Source of the DNA: Brachycybe producta
Taxonomy: Eukaryota; Arthropoda; Diplopoda; Playtdesmida; Andrognathidae
Length of the DNA stretch: 64,000 nucleotides
Direction: 5' to 3'
Assembly: GCA_036925085.1 (NCBI GenBank)
Contig: JAUPFP010000059.1
Coordinates: 434,001-498,000, forward strand
The notes under the pieces are model-generated. The model did not search any database and was not told the DNA's origin. It saw only the letters and a list, made by a program, of their open reading frames with translations. The translations under genes and the position numbers were made by a program. Below, in pieces: positions 1-11,706 of the stretch; position 1 is the stretch's first letter, and every line of letters starts with the position of its first letter.

Positions 1-231
1 TGTCTTATTGCACACGGTTTGAAAAGTGTCTTATGTATGTGTGTGTCTGTGCAAGGTGCTTTAGAAAGAAGGGTAATGGAGGTTAATTGTGACAGCTATG
101 GGGGGGGGTAATATGGGTGGAACTGTTTAGAGATAAGGGTGCCCACACACACTTTAACCAATTCTCTTATGATATAATAGAAGATTCTGTTTTCAGTTGT
201 TAAGTTAAAGTAAATGCCAAAAGAGTCTTTC
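1..231. other. AT-rich non-coding flank
   Basis: No gene-like open frame is visible. The stretch has TG-rich and G-run low-complexity sequence (a run of eight or nine G near 102) and ends where an inverted repeat begins. Confidence 0.6.
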
Positions 232-982
232 ATACTATGGTTCCATTATCTTTGATTTTTTTTTAGTTTGAGGATAATCGTTGCTAGTGGAACCATAATT
301 TAGGCACTAGTTTTTGGAAAATCGCCTGTCCACCAACGAATAGAGCAGGGATTTTTAACTGGGACCTGGTGGTATATATGGTAACCAAATAATGGAGGGA
401 TGGGACTCGATCTCTGAACAATTTTTTAAAAAAAGTTGTTAGATTAGAATAAACTATCACTGATGATATCATGATTTTCTATAAGCTGTTCTGTTTCTAG
501 TTATCCATGAGTACACATTCTTAATAAAATGGTGTTTAGTGTATTAGAGGGATAGACTAATCATAGGTCAATAGGTGACCTACACTTTCAGATAGGTATT
601 TGGAGAAGAATTGTGGGTCACTCAGTGACCTACACTTTTTTTACATTCTGAGGGCTGCACCACCCGCAGGCCCGCTGCAGCAAGCTTAATTTAACCCAAA
701 AAAAAAACAGTTCTAAAGTGTAGGTCACTGAGTGACCTACGATAAGTCTGTCCCGTGTATCAGATTTAAGTCGAGAAATTTATTTTAATTTTCTGGCGGA
801 GAACCCTTTAGTAGAACACCATTTGGGAAATGCTTAGACAAATGTGAAGAAGGGCCACCTGAATGCCAGTTATGAACAAAAGAACCGGAAATAGAAAACA
901 GTGGGCGGAAATACAGTATAATGAAGTTAGAAATCTAGGATACTATCTTTTATCCTCTTGGGGGATAATGGAACCATAGTAT
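232..982. mobile_element. Inverted-repeat element with 19-bp perfect ends, host of a nested MITE
   Basis: The 19 bases at 232-250 (start ATACTATGG, end CCATTATC) recur as an exact reverse complement at 964-982. The 750-bp body has no open frame with a recognisable domain. A second MITE with its own target duplication (549-754) sits inside, so this unit is older than that insertion. I saw no clear target duplication outside the 19-bp arms, and the superfamily is unknown. A chance 19-bp perfect inverted match at this distance is unlikely. Confidence 0.55.
549..754. mobile_element. Family G MITE, copy 1 (9-10-bp target duplication)
   Basis: The element starts GGGATAGACTAATC and ends with the near reverse complement GTCTGTCCC. 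It is flanked by GTGTATTAGA (539-548) and GTGTATCAGA (755-764), a 10-bp duplication with one mismatch. Inside are three copies of an inverted AGGTCA motif with 5-bp spacing (565-581, 615-631 with one half-site variant, 722-738). There is no coding capacity. The duplication length fits Mutator- or Merlin-type transposition, but no transposase is present to decide. A second copy is at 45772-45986. Confidence 0.75.
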
Positions 983-1960
983 CAGACACCAATTCCTCCG
1001 CCCTTTGAGCACCAACCCAGTAATTTTTTTATTCAACTGTTCTTTTTTTTTTGGTGTTTTCACACCCAACACACAAAAAAGCCCGTTTTCTCTTTGTTTT
1101 ATCATCATCATCACTAACTTTGAGCCTCTTGTAATAACACTGGGATGTGGTGGGATCTAAATATAGCCAAAATGTTGACTCTTTTTTTTTTTTCTTCTTT
1201 GGGTGGTTTTTTTTGTGTCTCTTTCTCATCCTCCCATACTTCTTCTTCTGATGTGTAATTGTCTAGTTTTTGAACTTGGAGCCCATGTCGCATTTTTACG
1301 ACGATATATTCTCCGTTTTATCACATCAGCAGTGCTTATGGTCATCATCATCACCATAGTCATCATCTCTCTTCCGCCTCCGCCCCAATGAGTTTTTACC
1401 CCTTTTTTACTTCTTATTTCTTTTTAGGGGTCTCTTCTTTTATATTTCGGATGGTGTTTGGTTCACAAATCCCTTTTCTCTACTTCATTCAGCCCCATTA
1501 TTTGTGTTTGTGTGTGTGTGCAAAGATGAGGTTCATCTCTCTTGATGGCCTTCATCTTTCTAGCTTATATTTATATAGGTAACCTGTCAATGTGGTAGAA
1601 ACAGTCATTCTGCAAATTTACTAGTTGGTGTGGTAAAGCCACTATTTTGGTTGTAAGTCTGCACATTTGAGGTTTTATGTTAGACAATATGCAGAATGCC
1701 TACAACAACAAACTATTCTAGATTCTATTCTATCTAACTATTCTATCCTTTTGTGGTCCTGTCCAGATTAGCTTGTTGTTTTAGGCATTTTTCATATTGT
1801 CTAAAATGTTAACAACTGTGCAATATATGAGCAGGAAAAAAAAAGCTTAACACTTAATTATTTAAATAAATAACTTATATAATTTATAATTGTGAAATGT
1901 TTCTTAAGTCATAGCACACAGCTTAAATGAAGCTTTTAAGCTTAGAAATTCTCTATAGCT
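983..1960. other. Non-coding, low-complexity stretch
   Basis: T-rich and TCATCA-rich sequence. Short frames here are low-complexity translations without domain signatures. No inverted repeats longer than about 15 bp were noticed. Confidence 0.5.
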
Positions 1961-1964
1961 GTAT

Positions 1965-2335
1965 GGCTTGGTTTATACAGTAAAGTAGCTTGTAAAGCAG
2001 CTTGCGAAGCTTCAAAAATGACATCAGAGCTTCAGATTTTTGCCATGCATGAAGCTAGCTAGCTTTGAAATAGTTCAACTTTTTAATGCTTAGCGATTTG
2101 ATGCTCCAATCATAAAACTGAGCCCAAAATGCTGTGAACAAATCACACCTTTCTTTCAGAAGGGGAAGGGTTCCTTTGTTTTGTATATCTGTTTTATTGG
2201 GTATAAAAGTTATAAAATAACGTAAACCTTACAATACCACATGTTTGTACGAACAAGCTAAGCTTTGGGGAGCTAATTTTTAGAAGCTGCGCAAAGCTTG
2301 CAAATCTTAGCATAGTTTGGAGTATAAACCTATAA
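1965..2335. mobile_element. Short TIR element rich in AAGCTT motifs
   Basis: GGTTTATAC near 1970 is matched by GTATAAACC near 2320 in inverted orientation. The interior is full of AGCTT/AAGCT motifs. A diverged direct copy of part of the interior follows at about 2378-2515: both contain TGTAAAGCAGC, ATCAGAGCTT and ACCACRTGTTTGTA in the same order. The outline suggests a non-autonomous element with a partial tandem duplication. Ends are approximate. Confidence 0.45.
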
Positions 2336-2602
2336 TCTTATAATATAGCTAATAGCTAAAGATTTACTTCCTGGCTAAGCTGTAAAGCAGCCTGCATAGT
2401 TTCAAAAAACAACTATCAGAGCTTTTGATTGTTGCCTTTGATAGAGCATTAGGGAAGCTTTAAAATTGTCCATCTTTTCAAAGCTTTGGCAAGACCACGT
2501 GTTTGTATCATGTATGTAGGATGTGTTTCATCTCCAACGACAACGAGAGCTGCCTAGTAGTGCTTCTAGTTAATGACTTTGTCGTATGCTGGTGGTGGAG
2601 GC

Positions 2603-3040
2603 TAAAGGCGCAGTCACACTAGGCTGGTTTCCCAGCCGCTGGTTGCTGCTGGGTGGTTGTAGCGCTCTAGCAGCATAGTCTGAACTGCTACCAGCAGCTG
2701 CTTTTCCCAGCATGCTAGTGATTTTAACAGTGGCTGGTGAAGTTGGACATATCCAACTTTAGCAGCTACCAGCTGGTCATGTGACTCTCTTCCTGCTGCT
2801 GCCATCTAGTGTGAACTTTTTGTTGCTAGTAGTGGCACTAGTGGTAGTTGAAACTCCACTGCTTGGGTTGGTTGTTGTTAGAGTTTGTGTTTTTGCAAGA
2901 TGGTGATTGGATGACTTGCACTGCTAATACCAGCAGTGACTGGACAAGTGTGAACCCAAAGCAGCTGCTGCTTGCTGTTGCTGCTAATAGCCAGCAGCAC
3001 CCAGCGGCTTGTAAACCAGCCTAGTGTGACTGCCGCTTTA
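2603..3040. mobile_element. Long-TIR non-autonomous DNA transposon (CAGTCACACTAGG ends)
   Basis: The left end TAAAGGCGCAGTCACACTAG is mirrored at the right end (CTAGTGTGACTGCCGCTTTA), and the match continues inward through GGCTGGTTT and the CAGCAGC-rich arms. The interior is low in complexity (CAGCAG, GCTGCT) and non-coding. The direct repeat GCTGGTGGTGGAGG flanks the unit asymmetrically (about 2589 and 3071). The terminal bases resemble those of the elements at 11707, 13130, 18632, 39780 and 56207. A TA duplication is possible. Confidence 0.7.
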
Positions 3041-4112
3041 CAATGCTTTTTGTTATTGCATGTGTAGTAAGCTGGTGGTGGAGGATGTTAATTTGGTCTG
3101 CACATTTGGTACTTTTTTAATACAATTCCTCGAGATCTAGCCTTTACCTCCGACCCAGATTGTCATTCAAGTTGAAATCATTTGTGATTAGTAAAGAAGC
3201 CATAAGGTTGAGCTTAACTTTGGAGGAGAGTTTTCATTTTTAAGCTTAGCTTTATTTTAAGCAATGTTTTCTAATATGCAGATTTAGTTTTATTTAAATT
3301 TGTGAATATTTTTTTCTAGTTATTTATGAAATTTATTTTTAGAATGTTGTTGATGCTTTTAAAACTTGTCTAGAAGTTTTACAGAATGACTGATTTTCCA
3401 GTTTGACGTTAATATAGGCCTAAATAGTTTCTCTTTTTTGCTCTTTTTCTTCGTCGTCTTCTTCCATCGTAACAGTTTAATTTTGTTGGTCGTCGTCATT
3501 TTGACCAGTCAACCATTGAAACCAGCTTCTCTTACCCTCCTCCTCCTCCTCATCTCTCATTTTTAGGCTGTTTTTTTGGGGGGGGGGGGGGGGGTTCAAT
3601 GATAATAAAACTGAAGATGTTGCTGAGGAAATGTCTCAAAGGGGGAACTTTTGTGACACAACTAAAATAAAACTATTTAGTGTTTTTTTAAACATTGAAT
3701 TTTTATTTTTATTTTTTAAAAAAATGGCGTGTTGACGATTTTTTTTTACATTTTCTCTTTTTTATTGTTATGTTTCTTTTGTTAGAATATACTTTTTACG
3801 TTATAATAATGATGGTGTCTTCCGATTTTTTTTAGCTTATTCTTCTTGGCTCTTCTATTCTTTTATCTTTTTACCCTCCCATTTTTCTATCAGAAACTGT
3901 TGTTGTTGATATAATGTCAGTCAGTCAGTCAGACAACAGCAACCATGTTTGATTTTAATAAAGCTTAGTACAGACGATCATTTCAGCCTTGTCAGTCTTG
4001 AATTGTCTCTGAAAATCTCCACAGATGTTCCAAAACTCATTTCTGTCTTAACATTTGTTGTTTTTTAAAAAAAAACTGTGTGGGAAGAGCCTATTTTTTT
4101 CACTTTGTGGCG
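3041..4112. other. Non-coding AT-rich stretch
   Basis: Contains a G16-type homopolymer run near 3579-3594 and a short TCAG tandem near 3914-3930. No gene or transposon ends were recognised. Confidence 0.5.
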
Positions 4113-4114
4113 TC

Positions 4115-4376
4115 ACAATGGTTTTAGGGCAAGTAAGTGTCCATAGGGCAAATGTCCCTTTAGGGCAAGTGTCTTTAAGGCAAATGACCCTTTAGGGCAA
4201 GTAAGTGTCCATAGGGCAAGTGTCTTTAGGGTAAATGTCCCTTTATGACAAGTAAATTTCCGTAGGGCAAGTTTCCTTAGGGCAAATGTCCCTTTAGGGC
4301 AAGTAAATGGCCGTAGGGCAAGTTTCCTTAGGGCAAATGTCTCTTTAGGGCAAGTAAGTGTCTGTAGGGTAAATGT
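4115..4376. repeat. 51-bp minisatellite built from GGGCAA sub-units
   Basis: About five diverged copies of a 51-bp unit, each made of three shorter sub-units that contain TAGGGCAA followed by GTGTCC- or ATGTCCC-like bases. The period is a multiple of three, so a minus-strand frame stays open and translates as a 17-residue repeat (…CPKGTFALRKLAL…). That frame is explained by the repeat period and I do not call it a gene. Confidence 0.8.
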
Positions 4377-5258
4377 TTTTAACGCTTTTCCTTCATTCAA
4401 TCTTGACTGGAACGATCTGATTCATGAGAAATGCACTTCAATCTTTGAATTGAACTGAGGAAACTGTAAAGTGGACTGACCAACTTTGGAACGTGAAAAG
4501 ATAAGTCATTTGTACAAATTGTAAAACCTAAGAAGAAAAAAATAAGACCAGAAATAATTTAAATGTTTGTGACGATTTCGAAACAAAAATAAGAATTGAT
4601 CATTTTTTGTACCTAAACTTATCAACTGGAAAAATCTCGTATTTTCTCACAATCTAAAGTTTGTCAAGCCACCGTTCCAGCCGCCACAAACAAAAACGCA
4701 CCATTGATTTTCTTTTAAGTTCAATGCAATGATTGAAGTTGATTTCTGACAAAGCATAGATCGGTTTGAGTCAAGATTGAAGAGCAAGTTTGATGCAGTC
4801 TTGGATAATTTAAAAAAAGGCAGAATTTGTGGATCGTCTGTATCCAGCTTTATTGTTGAAAACTTGAAATCTGTTTTCTCTTTTTTCATCACTCTGGATT
4901 TTTCTTTTTCTTCAATGTTTATCTTTGAAGAATTTTTTTTTCTCACATGTTTTTATTCTTCGATGGTGGACAGAAAAATAAAGGAAAAAACACTTTTCTT
5001 TTGACACTTTTTCATCAGTTATCTATTTTTTTCTTCTTTTATACAATCTGTTGCTTTTCAAAGTGTTTCATCAACACTATAAAAGGTCAACATTCTACAC
5101 ATTCTTTTATTTATCGATTTTTATCCATCAGTGCTGACGTCACACGGTTGGATAAAAACGATGAGTAACAAAATTTACAGATTGATTTTACTTTAGATAT
5201 ATTACTTGAATATTGGTTTATTTATTATGAATATAGCTGATTTTCGAACTCTTTTTAT
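4377..5258. other. Non-coding AT-rich stretch
   Basis: T-rich sequence with short open frames that have phenylalanine-rich, low-complexity translations on one strand and lysine-rich ones on the other. No domain, TIR or RNA gene was recognised. Confidence 0.5.
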
Positions 5259-5559
5259 TACAACACATGATTTAAATAAATTCATATTAAACGTGTTTAG
5301 GTGAATTATACGGAATCCAGTTAAGGACATGAACACCAAATAAAAATTGACTTTTATTATTAATATTTTAAAATTGAAATAACTAAATCATTATTTTGTC
5401 AATAGTTTATATATTATATTTAAGTATTAACTCAATATTTTCAGATTATTAACTGAATAAATTGAATTTGACATATTGTTTGTTTGCCCTTCACGGGGCT
5501 CTGTAGAACACGTTTATTATTTAAATGTATTTAAATTATCAGGTGTATGTACTAGGTAT
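5259..5559 (-). mobile_element. Family C element, copy 1
   Basis: A roughly 300-bp repeat containing GGAATCCAGTTAAGGACATG, CAATATTTTCAGATTATTAAC and CTCTGTAGAACACGTTTATT, ending GTGTATGTACTAGGTATTA. It is found again at 15435-15722, 22494-22785 and 47465-47769, with an end fragment at 63262-63300. No coding capacity is visible, and the ends GTACACAC/GTGTGTAC are inverted, so it is a non-autonomous DNA element. The left end of this copy is diverged. Confidence 0.75.
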
Positions 5560-6045
5560 TAGAAACTAGAAAAGGGTAGTTTGACCACTTAAGGATATTT
5601 TTATGTTGATATATTTCAAAAATATACTTTTTATAGAGTAAAAATTTAAAAAAAAATATAGTTTACTTTAAAAGTTTGGTCAATTTTCAAGCTGACATAA
5701 AAAGTTTATTTTGAAAGATGGCAGTCAATTTGAAAATACCTTTTAAGGTGGTTTATGAACCGCTGTGTTTCGAACTCTTCATTATTCTGTCTTTATTAAA
5801 GAGCAAATTGAAAAGAACTAGAAAGTGTTTTAAAAACTAGAGAGGTAGTTCAGTCACTTAAGGATATTTTATGTTGATATATTTCAAAATAAACTTTTTA
5901 TAGACTAAACATTTAAAAATAACGTTTATTTAAAAAGTTGGGTTATTTTCAAACTGACATAAAGAGCTTATTTTGAAAGACAGTCAATATGTGAAAATAC
6001 CCTAAAGTGATCTGAGCTACCCTTCTAGTTTCTAAAATACATTCA
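5560..6045. mobile_element. Family D palindromic elements, tandem pair
   Basis: Two units in a row each carry AAACTAGA…GGTAG, CACTTAAGGATATTTT and TTTGAAAGA, then the reverse complement of these. The shared core, TATCTTTCAAAATAAACTTTTTAT in other copies, is interrupted here by small indels. The copies differ by point changes, so this is an old duplication or two neighbouring insertions. Other family D units are at 15760-17535, 43758-44075, 57073-57380 and 61688-62195. Confidence 0.65.
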
Positions 6046-7329
6046 AGTTTCTTTTAATTTTGAATATGAAAGGACGAATAATCGGAATTCGAGAGACGTT
6101 TACACTGTAAAAAACAACTTAAAACAAAGAAAAAGCTTTTTTTTCTTCAATCAAATAGGCCATTTTAAAGTTAAAATCTAAGAGAACTCATAACTTTTGG
6201 AAGAACTTTAGCCTCTAAACAAGTCTTTTTAAGTAAAAAGCATAATTTATTTCATTAATGATGATTAAGAGATGATACATAACTTTATATAAGCTTTTAT
6301 AAAAATCGAATTTTCTTTCTCTTCCATATAATTTTGATATGAAAGGGGTTTAATACATTCATTCTATGTATATAAATATATATATATATAATAAGAATTA
6401 GAATACTGTTGTGTTTTTTGCATATGATTAACCTAATTAAGTGTAATTATATGTGTCGATAGTAAGGGTGTGGTACGGTTTTTACGTACATTTTTTTTAT
6501 TCACTTTAAGTGAATACAGTTAATTAATTTTATTTAAAAATCTATTTTAACATTATAAGTTTTAAATGTTAGAGTAGTTTTTAAATAAAATACAGTATTA
6601 TCTAATTAATGTCACTATTGTTTTCTTTTATCATTTACATTTAAAAAAAATGTTGGGGGGGGGGGGGAAGGGCCATTTTTTATGATTATCATATTTTAAA
6701 ATAATAAAAAAGTCAAGGGATAAAATGACTTATTTGTCATTATTCATATTTAAAATTAAACATTAAATGGGAAAATTATGGGCAATAAATAAGGTCAAAG
6801 GTCTGCATCAATGTGTGGAAGTTTTCAGAAATTGTATTTTACCTAAATAAATTTTTTTGCGGGGGGAAGGGGGGGGGGGGGGGGGTTATTTTTTTATAAC
6901 CCCCCTCTCCCGCAAAAAAAAGGCAAAATATGCAAGAAAATTGCTCTTTTTATGTAAATATGAAATGTCATAATATTAAAAACACAATTAAATGTCTGAA
7001 GCAAATTACAATACCAGAAAATGTCAAATGAAAACTATTTGGTTTGAGAAACCTTTTGGTTAATAAACTGAAATTCTGCAAAAAATTCGATTATTGTTAT
7101 AAATTATAATTAATCGAAATTTTTCTCCATTCCACTTTTATTTTATTTACAATCATACTTTTGATTTATTTAAAATTTCATTAAAATTGCTCTTTTAACT
7201 TGAAAATCCACGAATGACAAAATGTTTGTTTCATCTGTCAGACACATTTATTGTAAGAAATTCATTTCATAAAAGAAAAAAATTCACTTCTGTTAAAAAA
7301 ATGAAAAAATTTCATGTTTTTTTTATTGC
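6046..7329. other. Non-coding, very AT-rich stretch with G runs
   Basis: Contains a TA tract near 6375 and long G runs (6654-6667 and about 6869-6885), the second facing a C-rich stretch just downstream. No gene-like frame was recognised. Confidence 0.5.
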
Positions 7330-7621
7330 CAATTTTTTTTATTTTTAAATCGTTGATTTTAATGGAAAGAAAATCAATGAATTAAATTGCGATGTTAATC
7401 GGTAATTTTAATGAAAAAAAATCAATTGAATTAAATGACGATTTAAATTGTTGATTTTTTTTAATGAAAAAAAATTTACTGAATTAAATCGTTATTTAAT
7501 TCGTTGATTTTAATGAGAGAAAAAAATCAATCGACTTAAATCACGATTTAAATCAGTGATTTTAATGAAAAAATTGAATTAAATGGCGATTTAAATCGAT
7601 GATTTTAATCAGTCCACCCTG
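7330..7621. repeat. GATTTAAATC-rich array with hAT-like end
   Basis: Diverged tandem units of roughly 55-60 bp carry CGATTTAAAT, GATTTTAATGA and TGAATTAAAT. The array ends CAGTCCACCCTG, whose reverse complement CAGGGTGGACTG fits the CAGNG start of many hAT transposons. The opposite end was not found, so this is probably one side of a non-autonomous hAT element. A related AT array lies at 10015-10220. Confidence 0.45.
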
Positions 7622-8815
7622 CATTTTATGTAAACTTTTGACAATAATAAACAATTAATAATAACAAAACAAGTCGTGCAACTTGCACAAAATGAAAGGG
7701 GGGAAAAGGTGGGGGGGGGCACATTATAACTTGACGTTCAAAACTTTTGTGAACACATTAAAATTTAATTTCTATTCCATTTCTATATTTTAAAAAAGTC
7801 ATTAGGCTTCTTGAAGAGATATAGGGGGACTCCTTGTATAACTTATTGATGAATGATTGTTGATTTATGAAACTTTGAAGACATTTTTTTCTGAAAAAAA
7901 TATATAAGAAACTTATATTGAAGATGTTACATCTAGAAATTTTTGTTGTTTGTATTCTTCAACCGAAAATGATGTTTGTGTGTGGTTGGGTCCTACATGG
8001 CATATATAGGCTACACATTTATATTAAATGTAAGATGGGAAGAGAGAATCTGAAGAAGTTTTTAGTTATTCATTCATAGTACGTTGTTGTCTTTCTCTTT
8101 TCTAACAAATTTAGTGAGAGAAAAATAGAAGAGACGTGAACAAGGTTTAGAAATAAGAAGAAAATGAACAAGAAAAAAGGAGAAAAAAAAAGTTTCTTGT
8201 TTCTTTGGTTTTGATGATAAATGAAGTTTGTATTCTTGTCGTTTTTTTTTTGTGTGTGCTTTTTTGGACTTTCTATTTCGTTTTTTAAAGAAGAAAAAAA
8301 ACATAATATTGGTTAAAAAGAAAAGGGAGAAAGTAGGAGGAGAGGATGAGAAAGAAAAAAAAAAGCATAGAGATCTCTCTCTTCTTCTTCTTTACTTTAA
8401 AGTCCAATGTGTTTTTGGTTGCTCTTTTGTAATTTGTGTTTTGCAACATTGATGTGGGTTTCTCTCCCTTTTACCATATATTTTATATAAAAAAATTTTT
8501 AAAAAAAATCCTATTGGTGCAGTTAAAAAGCGTCCTGTTTTAAGATTGAAAATCTTTTGAAGAAAAAAAAAAAAGAGTACGAAAAACTATTCGCAGTTGG
8601 TTGCTATTTAAAGTACCCCTCCTATAACTGATCCTGGACAGGTCATTCGAGGAAGATCCGTCAAAATTTGATAGATTAACAGGTCGCACTAGTAGAATCT
8701 GCAGTGTACAAAATTTTAGCTCTCTTAGGTTATGGGGGAAGTTGGTTAAAATAAGGAGAAATACAAGTCCATGGAAACACGGACAATGGTGCTCTCAACT
8801 TAAATAAAAGTTGCT
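7622..8815. other. Non-coding stretch
   Basis: Simple T- and A-rich sequence. Small open frames around 8074-8452 are lysine/phenylalanine-rich and read from homopolymer-like sequence. No feature was recognised. Confidence 0.5.
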
Positions 8816-8817
8816 TG

Positions 8818-8892
8818 GTTCGACCGTTGAAAAGGGCGGAGCATGTGACGTCAGACTACATGACCAACCAGTTAGAAGTTACGTTCGTCATA
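8818..8892 (+). mobile_element. Family A MITE, truncated right half
   Basis: The sequence from TTCGACCGTTGAAAAGGGCGG through TGACGTCA to AGAAGTTACGTTCGTCAT matches the right half of the complete family A palindromes (for example 40780-40982). It stops where the complete copies continue into AAAAAGGGCGG. At that point an 18-bp tandem array begins, so the MITE end has been replaced by the array. Confidence 0.7.
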
Positions 8893-9017
8893 TTTCGAGC
8901 TTCAACTTCAATTCGAGCTTCGAGTTCATTTTGAGCTTCGAGTTCATTTTGAGCTTCGAGTTCATTTTGAGCTTCGAGTTCAGTTCGAGCTTCAAGTTCA
9001 ATTCGAGCTTCAAATCT
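8893..9017 (+). repeat. 18-bp tandem repeat (GAGCTTCGAGTTCATTTT)
   Basis: About six to seven units of 18 bp, the central ones nearly identical and the outer ones diverged (GAGCTTCAAGTTCAATTC). The array abuts the broken family A MITE directly. A frame through it reads as repeated FEFILS. This is a consequence of the period, and no gene is supported. Confidence 0.8.
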
Positions 9018-10014
9018 GGTAATTTTATATTTTCTAAGAGATTATTATTCATGTTGAAAGAGGACGCGTTTTATGAGCGCCACCTGAATATAATGTTGCT
9101 CTCCTTAATAGAATCTAGTTGTGCATTTTCGCTCATTTAGTTTACGAAAAAGGGGATCTTTTTTTTTTTTCTTCTCTTGAATATGCATAATTTACTAGAA
9201 TGGCGGTACTAGGAAAGTAGCAAAACCCACTTGCCTATTTGTTGTGTTTGTTGTGTATTGCATTATGCATGTTTTGCTTCTCTATGGGGCTACTACTACT
9301 AAATATACTTACTTGGCTTTCAATGTGTCTTTATGTAACTGTTGTATATATACTTATATTGCCTGGAGACCAAAACAGTAAAACTAAGAAGAACTTTGAA
9401 AAAGAAAAAAAAAATGGTAACAGATTGCATATTCTTAGTTTTTTTTTTGGCCTTTTTCTTCTTAAGTCATTTTATTTTCATAAAATTATGTCTTAAGTGC
9501 AAAAGGGGAATTTTTCGTTTTTGAGATCGATTTTGATATGTTAAGAAGAAGGAAGAAAGAAATCAGGAATTCATCTTTTTTTCTGTTTATTTCTTAATCT
9601 TTTTTAAGAAATTGAGCCACTTTTTTCTTGAAAACTATTTTTTTTAGAAAATATCATGAATTAGAAAACAAGTTTCTATCTTCTTTGATTTAATAAGAAA
9701 CTGGTTTTTTTTTGCATTACTTTCAAGTGAGATTAAATGTTTTTTTTTTAAGATGACTCAAATTGAACAACAAGTTGAAGCAAATATATTCATTTTAATT
9801 ATTTTATTATTATTAATTTAATTTAATTTTTTATCAACTAAAAATCTATGAAGAACAATGTATCTAGGCACTTTATTCACCTGTCAATCATATTAATTAT
9901 TACGTTAATTTCATTTCATGTAAGAAAAATCATATTTTTTTTAAAAAAAAAGCTGAACATTGTGATTTAAATCAAGTTAATTTTCATAAGAAAAAGTGTT
10001 CAATTTATTTAACA
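9018..10014. other. Non-coding AT-rich stretch
   Basis: Runs of T and A, no recognisable domain in the small open frames at 9239-9524, and no paired ends noticed. Confidence 0.5.
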
Positions 10015-10220
10015 AGAAAAAAAAATCAATTTAAATCAAGATTTAAATCAGAATTGAAGTCAACTTGATTTAAATTAGTGATTTATGTTAACTTTATTTG
10101 AATCAGTGATTTAAGTCAACTTATTTAAAATCGGTGATTTAAGTCAACTTATTTAAAATCGGTGATTTAAGTCAACTTGATTTAAGTCAATTTGTTTAAA
10201 ATCAGTGTTTTATGTGAACT
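10015..10220. repeat. 28-bp AT-rich tandem repeat
   Basis: Units of about 28 bp with the core GGTGATTTAAGTCAACTT. Two central units are identical and the flanking ones diverged. The sequence resembles the GATTTAAATC array at 7330-7621 and probably derives from the same class of element. Confidence 0.65.
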
Positions 10221-11706
10221 TTTTGAAATTGTCATTTTTAAAGAAGTCAACATTTAGAATTCCGTTAGGTGATTCATTTATTTTTTTAGTTTCTAAAAAG
10301 TAATTTTTTCTTGAATTCGTTTTCTAAAAACAGAAGTTTCAATGATGAAAATTCTGTTTCTTTTTGCTTTTATTGACACAAACACACAGAGAGATAGAGA
10401 GAGACACAACATTGATGAATCAGTCAATTCTTTGCATTATTTAAAGCCAAAAATACAAAATTAAAAAAAATCTCTCTTTTTGCTCTTTTTTTTTTGCTTC
10501 TCTTCTTTTTAGTAAATTGTTGTGAAAATTGCCTGGCATAATTCAATTTAGCGTGCATAAAACTTTTGTCGGACGAACGCACAAAAATAAAAGACAGAAA
10601 AAGAGTCGTATGAAGCCAGCAATGTGCACAGCGAGCGCCCTTTTCATTTTCATCGCCATTCATTCATTCATTCTTATCGATCTATATTATAATCTATCTC
10701 TCTCTTTCTCTCACTACAGTATATTCCAATCCTATGCGCTGGCTCTTTACTACAATTACAATTTTTTTTCTCTACATTTTCAATATCTCCTATATAAGGG
10801 AGGTTATATTACTAGTGTAATTTGCACCATCTTTCTCTTTTGAATTTTCAATAGGAATTGGTATCCAGCCATCCTCTCCTCCTCCATCATCTCTCTCTTC
10901 CTCCCCTCCATCTCTCAAATAATCTCTGTCGCTTTCTGCTTTCTCTCTTTCTTTCTTCCTCTCTTTCTCTCTCTCTCTCTCTCTCTCCCTCTCCATGTCT
11001 ACTCTCACTCTGAGTAACTGTTAACACGCACACAGTTACTCTTTGGAGTATTGTGGTGGTGTAACAAATTTTGTAATTTTCATTCTTTATTCGATCAGAA
11101 ATAAAGAGGGATAGATGTGACAATACTTTGTGACAGTTATTTGTCTGTGATGTGTTTTAAGGGACAAAAATAAAACCTTTTTTTTTTCTAAACGTTTCGT
11201 TTTCCATATCCTGTATAAAAAAAACTTTTTTTGAAGGCAACATTTTTGTTAAAAAAGATTTCCTACAAAAATAATTTACTTTTGTGTAGTTGCATTTTCA
11301 TTTTTAGCATCGATTCTTTTTGATCGATTGTGAAAAAATTGTGAAGAACCATTTTTCTTTTGCTATTTTTGTGATGAAGTTGTGACAGTTACGAAGTTGA
11401 ATTCTAATTTGTGTTTCTTTTTTTTCTGTTTCTTTTTATAGGTAAGAAAAGAAATATTTTGGTCATAAAACAAAAGAAAAACTATCAGGTATGGCGCGTC
11501 ATAGCTTGATTGCCTTTTTAGGAAACTTAGCATTTTGAATTCAACATGAATGGTGGAAACCCTTTGAAAAGGGTTCCGAATTAAATAAAAATTATTTGAG
11601 TATTTAAAAAAGAAATAATTTTCGCTGTTAGAACTCTTGCTTTGAGGGTTCAGGTCACTTGTAAGTAACACATTTCGTATTCCAAGTGCAACTTGTAATC
11701 TAATTC
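10221..11706. other. Non-coding stretch with CT-rich microsatellite
   Basis: A TCTCTC tract lies at about 10963-10990 and gives arginine/glutamate-rich frames on the minus strand. No gene is supported. Confidence 0.5.

Noticed and set aside
4113..4400. 95-codon minus-strand frame with 17-residue repeats
   Set aside because: It follows from the 51-bp minisatellite, and no flanking coding sequence exists.
10790..11123. Arg/Glu-rich minus-strand frames
   Set aside because: They are translations of a TC/GA microsatellite.
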